Below are positions 6,469-14,579 of a stretch of DNA of 64,000 nucleotides, piece by piece (the stretch's first letter is position 1; every line of letters starts with the position of its first letter). Position numbers and translations under genes: made by a program. The DNA comes from Nocardioides nitrophenolicus (lineage in GTDB: Bacteria > Actinomycetota > Actinomycetes > Propionibacteriales > Nocardioidaceae), in the NCBI RefSeq assembly GCF_016907515.1, contig NZ_JAFBBY010000001.1, forward strand, positions 2,728,001 to 2,792,000, in the 5' to 3' direction. The notes beneath the pieces were generated by a model that saw nothing but the letters and a program-made list of their open reading frames with translations, made no database searches and was not told where the DNA came from.

Positions 6469-9023
6469 CGCCCCAGCCGCTCGTCGGCGTCCGCTCGATC
6501 AAGGTCAAGCTCGGCCTGCTGGTCGCGGCGAGCGCCACCGTCGCCGCCCTGGTCGCCGCGCTCGGCCGCTCCGACAACGTCCCGCTCTGGCTGACCATCC
6601 CGGTCACCATCGGCCTGGCCCTGGCGCTGACCCAGCTGCTCGCGGTGGGGATGACCTCGCCGCTGCGGCAGATGACCGCCGCCGCCCGGCGGATGGCGAC
6701 CGGCGACTACGCCGTACGAGTGCCCGACACCGCGCGCGACGAGGTCGGCGAGCTGGCCCGCGCGTTCAACACGATGGCCCGCGAGCTCGCCGGCGTCGAC
6801 CGGCAGCGCCGCGAGCTGGTCGCCAACGTCAGCCACGAGCTGCGCACCCCGCTCGCCGGGCTGCGGGCGGTCCTCGAGAACGTCGTCGACGGCGTCGCCC
6901 CCGACGACCCCGCCGTGCTCGCGACCGCGCTCGCGCAGGCCGAGCGGATGAGCGGCCTGGTCGAGGACCTGCTCGACCTGGCTCGCGTCGACGCGGGCAA
7001 GGCGCCGCTCGCGGCCCGCGGCGTACCGCTCGCCGAGCTGCTGACCGATGCGGTCGCCGAGGCGGAGGCGCTCGGCCGCCGCGTGACCTACGACCTCCGG
7101 GTGACGCCGCCGGACCTCGTCGTGACCGCCGACCCGGCGCGCCTGCACCAGCTGGTGGCCAACCTGCTCGACAACGCCTCGCGGCACAGTCCCGCGGGCG
7201 GCACGGTCGAGGTGCGGGCCGAGGCCGCCGGCGACCGGTACCGGATCGAGGTCCGCGACTCCGGTCCGGGCGTGCCGGCGGCCGACCGGGAGCGGGTGTT
7301 CGAGCCGTTCGGCACCCTGGCCGCGTCCGGTGGCACCGGGGGCACCGGCCTCGGCCTCGCGATCGCCCGGTGGGTCACCGACCTGCACGGCGGCACCATC
7401 GGCTTCCTCGACCCGGCCGACGGGAGCAGTGGTGCCCGGGTCCGGGTCGAGCTGCCCCTCGAGCCCGCGGCCCGCCCGGCCGCCGTACCCGTCACCTCGA
7501 ACCAGGAGGCACCCGTGTCCGCGCCCACCGCACCCCCGTCCCCGCCCGCCCCTGTCCCACCGCCGCCCTCGATCACCGACGACCTGCTCGGCGGCTTCTG
7601 GCCCGAGCGCGGGGTACCGGCCCGGCCCGCGCTGCTGCTCGGCGCGCTCGGCACCGGCCTGCTCGGCGGGCTGGTGCTCCCCGAGCGGGCCCTCGGCATC
7701 GGCACCTTCCTGGTGCTGGTCGCCGCGGGGTCCGTGGTGCTCACCGCGAGCCGGGAGCGTCGGGACGCGTTCACGCTGAGCTGCGCGGGGCTCTGCGTGC
7801 TGCTCGCGGCGACCGCCGTCGTACGGGACGCGGAGTGGGTGGTCGTGCTGTGCCTGCTGGCCGGCGCCGGACTCTGCGTGATCGGCGTGACCGGGGGACG
7901 CACCCTCGGTGGGTTCCTGCTGTCGGGGCTGATGTGGCCGGTCGCGGGCCTGCGCGGGATGCCGTGGCTGGGCCGGACGGTCACCGCGCTGCCGGTGGTC
8001 GGTCACGGCGCCGCCCTGCTGCGCACCCTGGTCTGGTCGGTGCTCGGCCTGGTCGTCTTCGGGGCGCTGTTCGCCTCGGCCGACGCGCTGGTCGCGGAGT
8101 GGGTCGACGCGCTGCTGCCCGATCTCACCGTCGACACCTTCGTGCTGCGCGCCTTCGTGACCACCGCCGTGGGCGGCACGGTGCTCGCGGCGGCGTACCT
8201 CTCCCTCAACCCGCCGCGCGTCGACCGCGCCGGGGTCGCCCCGCGGTCGGTGGCCCGGCGCTACGAGTGGCTGGCGCCGGTCCTGGTCGTGGTGGGCGTC
8301 TTCGCGGTCTTCCTCGTCGCCCAGGCGACGGTGGTGTTCGGCGGGCACGCCTACCTGCGGCGCACCACCGGCCTGACCTACGCCGAGTACGTCCACGAGG
8401 GCTTCGCCCAGCTCACCGTCGCCACCGCGCTGACCCTGCTCGTGATCGCCGTCGCCGCCCGCAAGGCCGCGCGGGAGACCGCGGCCGACCGGCTCTGGCT
8501 GCGGCTCGCCCTCGGCGCGCTGTGCGCCGAGACGCTGGTCGTCGTCGCGTCCGCGCTGTACCGGATGGACGTCTACCAGGAGGCGTACGGCTTCACCCGC
8601 CTGCGCCTGCTCGTCGACGTCTTCGAGGGCTGGCTCGGCGTCCTGGTGCTCGCGGTCGTGGTCAGCGGCATCGGACTACGTGGTGCCTGGCTCCCGCGGT
8701 TCGCGCTCCTGAGCGGCGTGCTGGGCCTCCTCGGGCTGGCCGCGGTCAACCCCGACGCGTGGATCGCCCGCCACAACCTGGACCGGTACGCCGACACCGG
8801 CCGCGTCGACTGGTCCTACCTGCGCGGGTTGTCCGACGACGCCGTACCGGTGCTCGCCGAGCTGACCGGATCCGACCGGACCTGTGCGCTCGCGGGCCGG
8901 CGGGTCGGGGGCGACGACTGGCTGGAGTGGAACCTGGGGCGGGCGCGGGCCGGCGACGCGTTGGCTGGCGCTGGGGCAGTCTCGCTGGACGCGACGGAGG
9001 GCTGTGTCGAGCGGGGGGACTAG
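6465..9023 (+). CDS. Sensor histidine kinase fused to a polytopic DUF4173 membrane domain
   Basis: This is an 852-residue fusion. Residues 13-63 contain two helices with a loop of only about four residues, as in intramembrane-sensing kinases. HAMP follows (about 64-112), then the H-box with His124 in NVSHELRTPL, the N-box LLDNASRHSP, and the G-boxes DSGPGVP and GTGLGLAIA, ending near 340. A Pro-rich linker (about 345-375) leads into about 480 residues of hydrophobic segments with the DUF4173-like YLRRTTGLTYAEYVHEGF region and the C-terminal VDWSYLRGLSDDAVPVL. The kinase half phosphorylates the coupled OmpR-type regulator. The DUF4173 half has no known function and could supply the sensing surface. 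A strong internal ribosome-binding site and GTG at 7515 could also make the DUF4173 half separately. Confidence 0.85.
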   Translation: MTPQPLVGVRSIKVKLGLLVAASATVAALVAALGRSDNVPLWLTIPVTIGLALALTQLLAVGMTSPLRQMTAAARRMATGDYAVRVPDTARDEVGELARAFNTMARELAGVDRQRRELVANVSHELRTPLAGLRAVLENVVDGVAPDDPAVLATALAQAERMSGLVEDLLDLARVDAGKAPLAARGVPLAELLTDAVAEAEALGRRVTYDLRVTPPDLVVTADPARLHQLVANLLDNASRHSPAGGTVEVRAEAAGDRYRIEVRDSGPGVPAADRERVFEPFGTLAASGGTGGTGLGLAIARWVTDLHGGTIGFLDPADGSSGARVRVELPLEPAARPAAVPVTSNQEAPVSAPTAPPSPPAPVPPPPSITDDLLGGFWPERGVPARPALLLGALGTGLLGGLVLPERALGIGTFLVLVAAGSVVLTASRERRDAFTLSCAGLCVLLAATAVVRDAEWVVVLCLLAGAGLCVIGVTGGRTLGGFLLSGLMWPVAGLRGMPWLGRTVTALPVVGHGAALLRTLVWSVLGLVVFGALFASADALVAEWVDALLPDLTVDTFVLRAFVTTAVGGTVLAAAYLSLNPPRVDRAGVAPRSVARRYEWLAPVLVVVGVFAVFLVAQATVVFGGHAYLRRTTGLTYAEYVHEGFAQLTVATALTLLVIAVAARKAARETAADRLWLRLALGALCAETLVVVASALYRMDVYQEAYGFTRLRLLVDVFEGWLGVLVLAVVVSGIGLRGAWLPRFALLSGVLGLLGLAAVNPDAWIARHNLDRYADTGRVDWSYLRGLSDDAVPVLAELTGSDRTCALAGRRVGGDDWLEWNLGRARAGDALAGAGAVSLDATEGCVERGD
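7504..7517 (+). promoter_or_regulatory. Internal Shine-Dalgarno and GTG within the kinase-DUF4173 fusion
   Basis: AGGAGG at 7504-7509 is followed after five bases by an in-frame GTG at 7515 (codon 351 of the fusion). The site falls exactly between the end of the kinase ATPase domain and the DUF4173 membrane domain, inside the Pro-rich linker. It looks like the start of an ancestral separate gene, or of a second product that is still made. Confidence 0.5.
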
Positions 9024-9067
9024 ACCACCCACCGTCAGGATCGCGCAGAGCGTCGTGGCGTGGGCCG

Positions 9068-9325
9068 CTAGCTGTCGCGGAGCTCGCGCCGGGAACGCAG
9101 CGGATGCTTCAGGATCCAGAGCGGGTCCTTGACGTGACGGACCGTCCGCCTGATGCCCAGAGTCCCCAGAACGGGCGCATCCGCGCCAAGTGCGGCTGCC
9201 AGGATCTCCTCTGCCTCGGCTTGGGGCATGCTTCGCAGGTCATCCTCGACAGAGATGATCGCAGCACGGATCCTGGCCGCAAGGGCGGCGGCGTACTCGT
9301 TTGCGCGCTCGGGACCACCGGCCAT
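9068..9325 (-). CDS. Hypothetical protein, 85 aa
   Basis: I do not recognise this protein. It is a small soluble polypeptide of about 85 residues, predicted mostly helical: an Ala/Glu-rich helix (YAAALAARIRAAIISVEDDLRSMPQAEAEEILAAAL, here described across residues 10-45) followed by a basic tail (KDPLWILKHPLRSRREL). No signal peptide or membrane segment is seen. It faces a second unknown gene at 9440 across a 114-base gap, in a patch with lower GC than its neighbours that also contains a transposase remnant. The ATG at 9325 gives the most compact reading; the frame extends further upstream without a good start signal. Confidence 0.45.
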   Translation of the reverse strand: MAGGPERANEYAAALAARIRAAIISVEDDLRSMPQAEAEEILAAALGADAPVLGTLGIRRTVRHVKDPLWILKHPLRSRRELRDS

Positions 9326-9439
9326 GCCCCGAATCGTGGCACGTGCGGGCCCGGGAGGTCGGCGAGACACCACGCCGCCCGCACCGGCTGCCGACTCCCA
9401 GGGCTGGCCACGTGCTGCGGGCGGCGGCATCCTCGAGAA

Positions 9440-9985
9440 GTGCAACTCCATGACTTCGAGGTCTACGAGGAGGGCAGGCGCTGCGTCTGGACCCTCACCT
9501 CGCCGTCCGCGACTGTCTTTGTCGCCGATGTGACAGGGCGACTGACGCCAGATGAGGTCGGGACGAACGGGTTCGGCATGGAGGACGCCGTCGCAGCGTT
9601 CGCCGACGCACAGCTTGATGTCACGCTGTGCTTTTCAGCAGATCCGGAATCCGACTGGGTAGAGGGCGTCCTCGTCAGCACGCTGAATGCCGATCTCGCA
9701 GCCGATGGATGGAAGCCACTTCCCAACTGGAACGGCTCGCCTTTCCGCTTCTGTCTGGATTCAGGGATTGCCGTTCTCGCAATAGCAGAAGCCTTTCCCG
9801 ACCTGCTCCGCGTTCGCGGGGGAGCTGGCGCGTTCGATCTGGCGGCACGCATCGGGCAGGAGGATGAGCCGAGATGTGAGCCTGACCGTGTCTACTTCAA
9901 GGCAGACGTGAACTGCTTCGAGTGCTGGGCATTGGGCGACCCTGGCAATCATCAGGCCATCTACATCGACATGGCGCCCGGGTGA
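9440..9985 (+). CDS. Hypothetical protein, 181 aa, lower-GC accessory gene
   Basis: I do not recognise this family. The frame encodes an acidic soluble protein of about 181 residues with a mixed alpha/beta look: strands such as RRCVWTLTSPSATVFVADVTG and LDVTLCFSA, and late Cys/Trp-rich segments (NCFECWAL, NHQAIYIDM). It has six cysteines, many for this genome, and no signal peptide or membrane helix. Base composition is visibly less GC-rich than the flanking chromosome. With the transposase tail right behind it, this suggests horizontal gain. GTG at 9440 (reads VQLHDFEVYEEG) is the likely start; the ATG at 9450 is out of frame. Confidence 0.55.
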   Translation: MQLHDFEVYEEGRRCVWTLTSPSATVFVADVTGRLTPDEVGTNGFGMEDAVAAFADAQLDVTLCFSADPESDWVEGVLVSTLNADLAADGWKPLPNWNGSPFRFCLDSGIAVLAIAEAFPDLLRVRGGAGAFDLAARIGQEDEPRCEPDRVYFKADVNCFECWALGDPGNHQAIYIDMAPG

Positions 9986-10020
9986 CACCCAGCGCTGCCC
10001 GGCACGAGCATCAGAAAGCT

Positions 10021-10246
10021 GAGCACGGCGGGCACCTCCATGCTGGCTGGGCCAACTACAAGGTCGACGGACGCTACGGCTTCCAGCAGGTCTTGGTGAT
10101 CGTCGAGCGCGACACCATCACCGTCGCCGACCTCGAAGGCGAGATCCTGCATCGAGCACCAACGCGCCCCCGTCGGCGTCCGATACGACGGCAACGGCCG
10201 ACCACGCGGAGGACAGGGACCCGAAGAAGTGTCAGGTAAGTCCTGA
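10021..10246 (+). pseudogene. Frameshifted C-terminal remnant of an IS481-type transposase
   Basis: One frame reads HAGWANYKVDGRYGFQQVL, then VIVERDTITVADLEGEIL; after one extra C near position 10151 the next frame continues IEHQRAPVGVRYDGNGRPRG and ends VSGKS at the stop at 10244-10246. Removing that base restores a continuous tail like that of actinobacterial IS481-family (rve integrase core) transposases. The catalytic core is absent. The string TCCTGAGACATCACA after the remnant resembles IS481 end sequences. The family call is from memory of such tails, so moderately sure. Confidence 0.5.
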
Positions 10247-10281
10247 GACATCACAAGGAGACAGCTCAGGTTACCTTGCGT

Positions 10282-10297
10282 TCGAACACATGTTCGA
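10282..10297. promoter_or_regulatory. SOS box (LexA operator)
   Basis: TCGAAC-ACAT-GTTCGA is an exact match to the actinobacterial LexA consensus TCGAAC-N4-GTTCGA. It ends 13 bases before the ATG of the DUF222/HNH gene, so LexA should repress that gene until DNA damage. Members of the related 13E12 repeat family in Mycobacterium tuberculosis are DNA-damage inducible, which fits. Confidence 0.85.
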
Positions 10298-10310
10298 TTA
10301 GGATGAGCGC

Positions 10311-11720
10311 ATGTCTACACTCGGGGCGCTCTCCACGGCTACGGCCGCGGCCGACCGCGCCGCCGAGCTGGCCCGCCTGGACTGGCAGGGCCTCGAGGGC
10401 CCTGATGCGGTGAATGTGGTCGAGTCGATCACGGCGGCCCGCTCGTTCCTCGACGCCGCCCTGCTGCGAGGCATCGAACGACTCGAGGCCACCGACGCGG
10501 TCCGTGAACTGGGCTGGGCCTCGGTCAAGGACTACCTCACCCACCTCACCGGCGGCCACAAGGGCAGCGGCGGCGGACTGGTCCGCGCGGTCGAACAGCT
10601 GCGCGACCTGCCCGAGGTCCAGACCGCCCTCGAAACCGGACACGTGACCCTGCCCCAGGCCCGCGCGATCGCGGCCAAGGTCCACACCCTGCCCCGAGTG
10701 CCCGAGTTCCGCACCGCGGTCGCCGCCGAGCTGCTCGACCTCGTCGAGCGTCACCACTACGACGCCTCCGACCTGCAGAACGCGTTCAGTGATGTCGTGC
10801 GTGGACTCGACCCCGACGCCGCACTCGTCAACGCGGACAAGGAGAAGGCCAAGGCCGAACGCGGTGCCCACCACGCCCGGTACCTGTCCTTCGCCGAGGA
10901 CGGTCTCGGCGGGGTCCGGGTCAAGGGCTACGGCACCCTCGAGGACACCGAGGCGATCAAGGCGGTCCTGCTGCCGCTCGCGGCCCCGGTGACCTCCGCG
11001 CCGAGCGCCTGCGGTGGGATCCCCCGGCCGGCCGGGGCCCCGGCCTACGACACCGACGGGGTGGCCACCGCCCGGGCCTGCCTGGATCCCGAATGCGCCC
11101 ACGACGGACGCGATGTCCGTGACGCCGGCGCCCGGCTGTGGGACGCCCTGGTCGACGCCTGTGACCGGCTCACCCTCACCGATGACCTCCCGAGCGACCA
11201 CGGCGCCAAGCCCCGGGTCATCGTGTTGATCGACCACGACAGCCTCCGCCAACAAGTCATCGACACCGGACTCGCGCGTGAGGGCCAGGCCCCCACCGGG
11301 GCCCGGCTCTCCGCGACCGCGATACGCCGGATCGCGTGCGACGCCGAGATCATCCCCGCCGTCCTCGGCACCCACAGCCAGGTCCTCGACGTGGGCCGGG
11401 CCCAACGCCTCGTCACCCCCGCCCTGTGGACCGCGCTGGTGATCCGGGACCGACACTGCGCCTTCCCCGGCTGCACCCGCATGCCACTGGCCTGCGACGC
11501 CCACCACATCACCCACTGGGCCGAACAAGGCACCACCAGCCTCGACAACCTCATCATGCTCTGCCGCCACCACCACACCCTGACCCACCAAACCCCCTGG
11601 GTGGTCCACATCGACCCTGACACCGGCCAACCCGTCTGGACACCACCACCACGCAACACCCTCGACAACCTCCGCAAGGCCGGGATGGCCTACGCACCCG
11701 CCCGACCACGCGCGGCGTGA
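10311..11720 (+). CDS. DUF222 / HNH endonuclease domain protein (13E12-like)
   Basis: This 469-residue protein has an N-terminal mostly helical DUF222 region (about 1-330) and a C-terminal HNH nuclease domain (about 380-430). The nuclease part shows the zinc-finger-like CAFPGCTRMPLACDAHHI, the Asn-containing TSLDNLIMLCRHHHTLTH, and an HNH Cys pair. The family is present in many copies in actinobacterial genomes and related to the mycobacterial REP13E12 proteins; the biological role is not settled. The perfect SOS box just upstream links it to the DNA-damage response. It sits beside a transposase remnant, as mobile-looking members often do. Confidence 0.9.
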   Translation: MSTLGALSTATAAADRAAELARLDWQGLEGPDAVNVVESITAARSFLDAALLRGIERLEATDAVRELGWASVKDYLTHLTGGHKGSGGGLVRAVEQLRDLPEVQTALETGHVTLPQARAIAAKVHTLPRVPEFRTAVAAELLDLVERHHYDASDLQNAFSDVVRGLDPDAALVNADKEKAKAERGAHHARYLSFAEDGLGGVRVKGYGTLEDTEAIKAVLLPLAAPVTSAPSACGGIPRPAGAPAYDTDGVATARACLDPECAHDGRDVRDAGARLWDALVDACDRLTLTDDLPSDHGAKPRVIVLIDHDSLRQQVIDTGLAREGQAPTGARLSATAIRRIACDAEIIPAVLGTHSQVLDVGRAQRLVTPALWTALVIRDRHCAFPGCTRMPLACDAHHITHWAEQGTTSLDNLIMLCRHHHTLTHQTPWVVHIDPDTGQPVWTPPPRNTLDNLRKAGMAYAPARPRAA

Positions 11721-11764
11721 GGTGCCAGGTGTCCGGCACCTGAGGACCGGGCCCCGGCACCTCA
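11718..11764. terminator. Nested inverted repeats after the HNH gene
   Basis: TGAGGTGCC at 11718-11726, which includes the stop codon, pairs with GGCACCTCA at 11756-11764. A smaller hairpin GGTGCC/GGCACC (11721-11726 with 11735-11740) competes for the same left arm. Together they form a plausible terminator ahead of the dipeptidase operon. Confidence 0.45.
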
Positions 11765-11805
11765 GGCGGAGGCGGCGCGACCTGTCGCGTTCCTAGCGTG
11801 GACGC

Positions 11806-12429
11806 ATGACGATCCTGTTGTCCGATCCCCGCGTTCGCGCGGTGCCCGTGGTCGAGTGCGGGGAGCCGCTGGTGCGGCTCCCGCTGGACCTCTCGCCCGC
11901 CGGCGCCCTGGTGCGCGCGGACCTCGCCGACCGGCTGGTCGCGGCCGACCGGCTGCTGCCGGCCGGTGTCCGGCTGCGGGTGGTGGAGGGCTTCCGGCCG
12001 GAGGCCGAGCAGCGCGCCATCGTGGCGGCGTACGGCGCCGAGCTGGCCGCGCTGCACCCCGGCATCGGCGACCAGGCGCTGGAGCGGCTGACCAGTCGCT
12101 TCGTGGCTCCGCTCGACGTGGCGCCGCACGTCGCCGGGGCGGCGGTCGACCTGACCCTGGTGGACATCACCGGCGACGAGCTCGACCTCGGTACGCCGAT
12201 CGACGCGACGCCCGAGCAGAGCGACGGCCGGTGCTGGTTCGCGGCGGCGGGGATCGGGCAGGACGCGCGGGCGCATCGCACGCTGCTAGCGAGGGTGCTG
12301 GGCTCGCAGGGACTGGTGAACTACCCGACGGAGTGGTGGCACTGGAGCTACGGCGACCGGTACTGGGCGCTGCTCACCCAGGCGCCGCACGCGCGCTACG
12401 GCCCGCTGGCGACCGCGGTGGCGGCATGA
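11806..12429 (+). CDS. D-alanyl-D-alanine dipeptidase, VanX-like (peptidase M15D)
   Basis: This 207-residue zinc peptidase should hydrolyse D-Ala-D-Ala dipeptide. The zinc site is complete: PHVAGAAVDLTLVD supplies the His and Asp ligands of the HxxGxAxD motif, and EWWHWSYGD supplies the catalytic Glu and third His (ExxH). RVVEGFRP carries the conserved Arg. No signal peptide is seen, so it acts in the cytoplasm, like VanX or DdpX. Its stop overlaps the racemase start (ATGA), so it is coupled to genes that make the D-Ala and D-Ala-D-Ala it would act on. It may serve turnover of the dipeptide rather than glycopeptide resistance. Confidence 0.88.
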   Translation: MTILLSDPRVRAVPVVECGEPLVRLPLDLSPAGALVRADLADRLVAADRLLPAGVRLRVVEGFRPEAEQRAIVAAYGAELAALHPGIGDQALERLTSRFVAPLDVAPHVAGAAVDLTLVDITGDELDLGTPIDATPEQSDGRCWFAAAGIGQDARAHRTLLARVLGSQGLVNYPTEWWHWSYGDRYWALLTQAPHARYGPLATAVAA

Positions 12430-13589
12430 CCGGGCTCGCGGTGGCCACCCGGCCGGCGACGACGAGCACGCCGCGGCTCACCGTCGACCTCGGCGCCGTC
12501 GCCCGCAACACCCGCGCCCTCGCCGATCGGGCGAGCGGCGAGCTGATGGCCGTGGTGAAGGCCGACGGGTTCGGGCACGGCGCCGCCGACGTGGCGCGCA
12601 CCGCGCTGGCGCACGGCGCGACCCGGCTCGGCGTCACCAGCCTCGCCGAGGCGTTCGCGCTGCGCGACGCGGGCTTCGTCGTACCGATCCTGAGCTGGCT
12701 CAACCCGGTCGACGCCGACTTCCCTGCGGCCGCCGTCCGGGACGTGGAGGTCGCCGTCCCGAGTCTCGCCCACCTCGCGGCCGTCGCCGCCGCCCCGGGG
12801 AAGCTGCGGATCCACCTGCACGTCGACGCCGGCATGGCCCGCGACGGCGCCGAGCCCACGGAGTGGACCGCGCTGTGCCGGGCCGCCCGACGTGCGGAGC
12901 AGCGGAGCGACGTGGCGGTCGTCGGTGTGATGGGGCATCTCGGCTGCGCCGACGACCCGGCCGACGCCTGCAACGCGCGCGGCCGGACGCGGTTCGCGTG
13001 GGCCGTCGAGGTCGCCCGCGCCGCCGGGCTGCGTCCGCGGGAGCGCCATCTGGCCGCCACCGCCGCGACCCTGACCGACCCGCGCACCCACCACACGATG
13101 AGCCGGGTCGGCGCCGGCCTGGTCGGCATCGACCCGTCCGGGACCACCGCGCTGGAGCCCGCGATGACGCTGACCGCACCGCTGGTGCAGGTACGCCGGG
13201 TGCGCGCCGGGACCCCGGTCGGCTACGGCCACGCCCACCGCACCAGCCGCGCCACTCACCTCGGCCTGCTCCCGCTCGGGTACGCCGACGGCCTGCCCCG
13301 GGTCGCCTCCGAGCGCGCCGAGGTGCTGGTCCGCGGCGTGCGGCGCCCGGTCGTCGGCCGGATCTCGATGGACCAGGTGGTCGTCGACCTCGGCGCCGAG
13401 GGAGCGCAGGCCGGCGAGATCGCGACCGTCTTCGGGCCGGGACCCGACGGCGCGCCGACCGCCGCCGAGTGGGCGGCCTGGGCCGGCACCATCGAGCACG
13501 AGGTGGTCACCGGGATCGGCGCCCGGGTCCCGCGCGTCGTCCGCGCGGCCGCCCACCTGCGCGCCCTCGCGTCCGAGGGGCGGCGATGA
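12426..13589 (+). CDS. Alanine racemase (PLP-dependent)
   Basis: This 387-residue enzyme interconverts L- and D-alanine. The PLP-lysine motif reads AVVKADGFGHGA, close to the usual VKANAYGHG. The second-base Tyr region is GYGHAHRT...LPLGYADGLPR, and GRISMDQ is the usual C-terminal active-site motif. It lacks the membrane domain of VanT-type racemases. The start overlaps the VanX-like gene and the stop overlaps the ligase (both ATGA), so all three are one translational unit. Whether the genome has another housekeeping alr cannot be seen here. Confidence 0.9.
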   Translation: MTGLAVATRPATTSTPRLTVDLGAVARNTRALADRASGELMAVVKADGFGHGAADVARTALAHGATRLGVTSLAEAFALRDAGFVVPILSWLNPVDADFPAAAVRDVEVAVPSLAHLAAVAAAPGKLRIHLHVDAGMARDGAEPTEWTALCRAARRAEQRSDVAVVGVMGHLGCADDPADACNARGRTRFAWAVEVARAAGLRPRERHLAATAATLTDPRTHHTMSRVGAGLVGIDPSGTTALEPAMTLTAPLVQVRRVRAGTPVGYGHAHRTSRATHLGLLPLGYADGLPRVASERAEVLVRGVRRPVVGRISMDQVVVDLGAEGAQAGEIATVFGPGPDGAPTAAEWAAWAGTIEHEVVTGIGARVPRVVRAAAHLRALASEGRR

Positions 13590-14524
13590 GGACCCGGGTG
13601 GCCGTGATCGGCGGCGGCCAGAACTGCGAGCACGACGTCTCGCTCGCCTCCGCGGCGTCGGTCGCGGGCGCGCTCGACCCGGCGACGTACGACGTCGTCC
13701 CGCTCACCATCGGCCGCGACGGCACCTGGCGCGATCGCGGGCTGCGCCCGATCGGGCTGAGCGGCGCGGCTCAGGTGCTGCGGGGCTGCGACGTGGTGTT
13801 CCCGGTCGTGCACGGTCCGCGCGGCGAGGACGGCGCGCTGGCCGCGCTGTGCGAGCTCGCCGGCCTGCCGTACGTCGGCAGCGGGATCCGCCCCGGCGCG
13901 CTGGCGATGGACAAGTGGGCCACCAAGCTGGTCGCGCAGGCGGTCGGGATCGCCGTCGCTCCCGGCGTCCTCGTCACCCGGGCCACGGCGCGGCACCTGC
14001 GCTGGACCCACCCGGTGGTGGTCAAGCCGGTCGCGGCCGGGTCGAGCCAGGGCGTCAGCCGGGTCGACGTCCCCGAGGTGCTGGCGGGGGCGCTCGACGC
14101 CGCCTTCGCCCTCGACGACCGAGTCCTCGTCGAGGACCTCGTGGTCGGGCGGGAGGTCGACGTCGCCGTGCTGCGGCGCGCCGACGGCAGCCTGTTCGTC
14201 CCGCCGGCGCTGGAGATCGTGGCCGACGGGATCTTCGACTACGACGCGAAGTACGGCGGCCACGCCGACTTCCGGCTCCCGGCGCGGCTCGACGATGTGG
14301 ACGCCAAGGCACTGCAGGGCGCGGCCACGACCGCCTTCGAGGCGCTCGGCTGCGCGGGCGTCGCGCGGGTCGACTTCTTCCTCACCGACGCCGGCCCGGT
14401 GCTCAACGAGGTCAACACCATGCCCGGCATGACCGCGCACTCCCAGGCGCCGCGGATGTTCGCCGCCGCCGGGATGAGCTACGCCGAGCTGCTCGACGAG
14501 CTGGTCCGCTCCGCCCACCGATGA
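13586..14524 (+). CDS. ddl: D-alanine--D-alanine ligase
   Basis: This 312-residue ATP-grasp ligase joins two D-Ala for peptidoglycan. The active-site triad of Ddl is visible: Glu in NCEHDVSLASA, Ser in AAGSSQGVSR, and Tyr in the omega loop DYDAKYGGH. That Tyr, together with the rest of the loop, marks D-Ala-D-Ala specificity; D-Ala-D-Lac ligases such as VanA have a different loop with Lys. VLNEVNTMPGMT carries the Mg ligands. It is the third gene of a tightly overlapped dipeptidase-racemase-ligase set, and a two-component system follows 55 bases downstream. Alr and Ddl are both targets of D-cycloserine, so the set could also affect tolerance of that drug. Confidence 0.92.
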   Translation: MRTRVAVIGGGQNCEHDVSLASAASVAGALDPATYDVVPLTIGRDGTWRDRGLRPIGLSGAAQVLRGCDVVFPVVHGPRGEDGALAALCELAGLPYVGSGIRPGALAMDKWATKLVAQAVGIAVAPGVLVTRATARHLRWTHPVVVKPVAAGSSQGVSRVDVPEVLAGALDAAFALDDRVLVEDLVVGREVDVAVLRRADGSLFVPPALEIVADGIFDYDAKYGGHADFRLPARLDDVDAKALQGAATTAFEALGCAGVARVDFFLTDAGPVLNEVNTMPGMTAHSQAPRMFAAAGMSYAELLDELVRSAHR

Positions 14525-14579
14525 GGGTTGTGGTTCGCTGTCCGCAGACCATCGAGACCGACCTGGAGGGAGGACCGGC

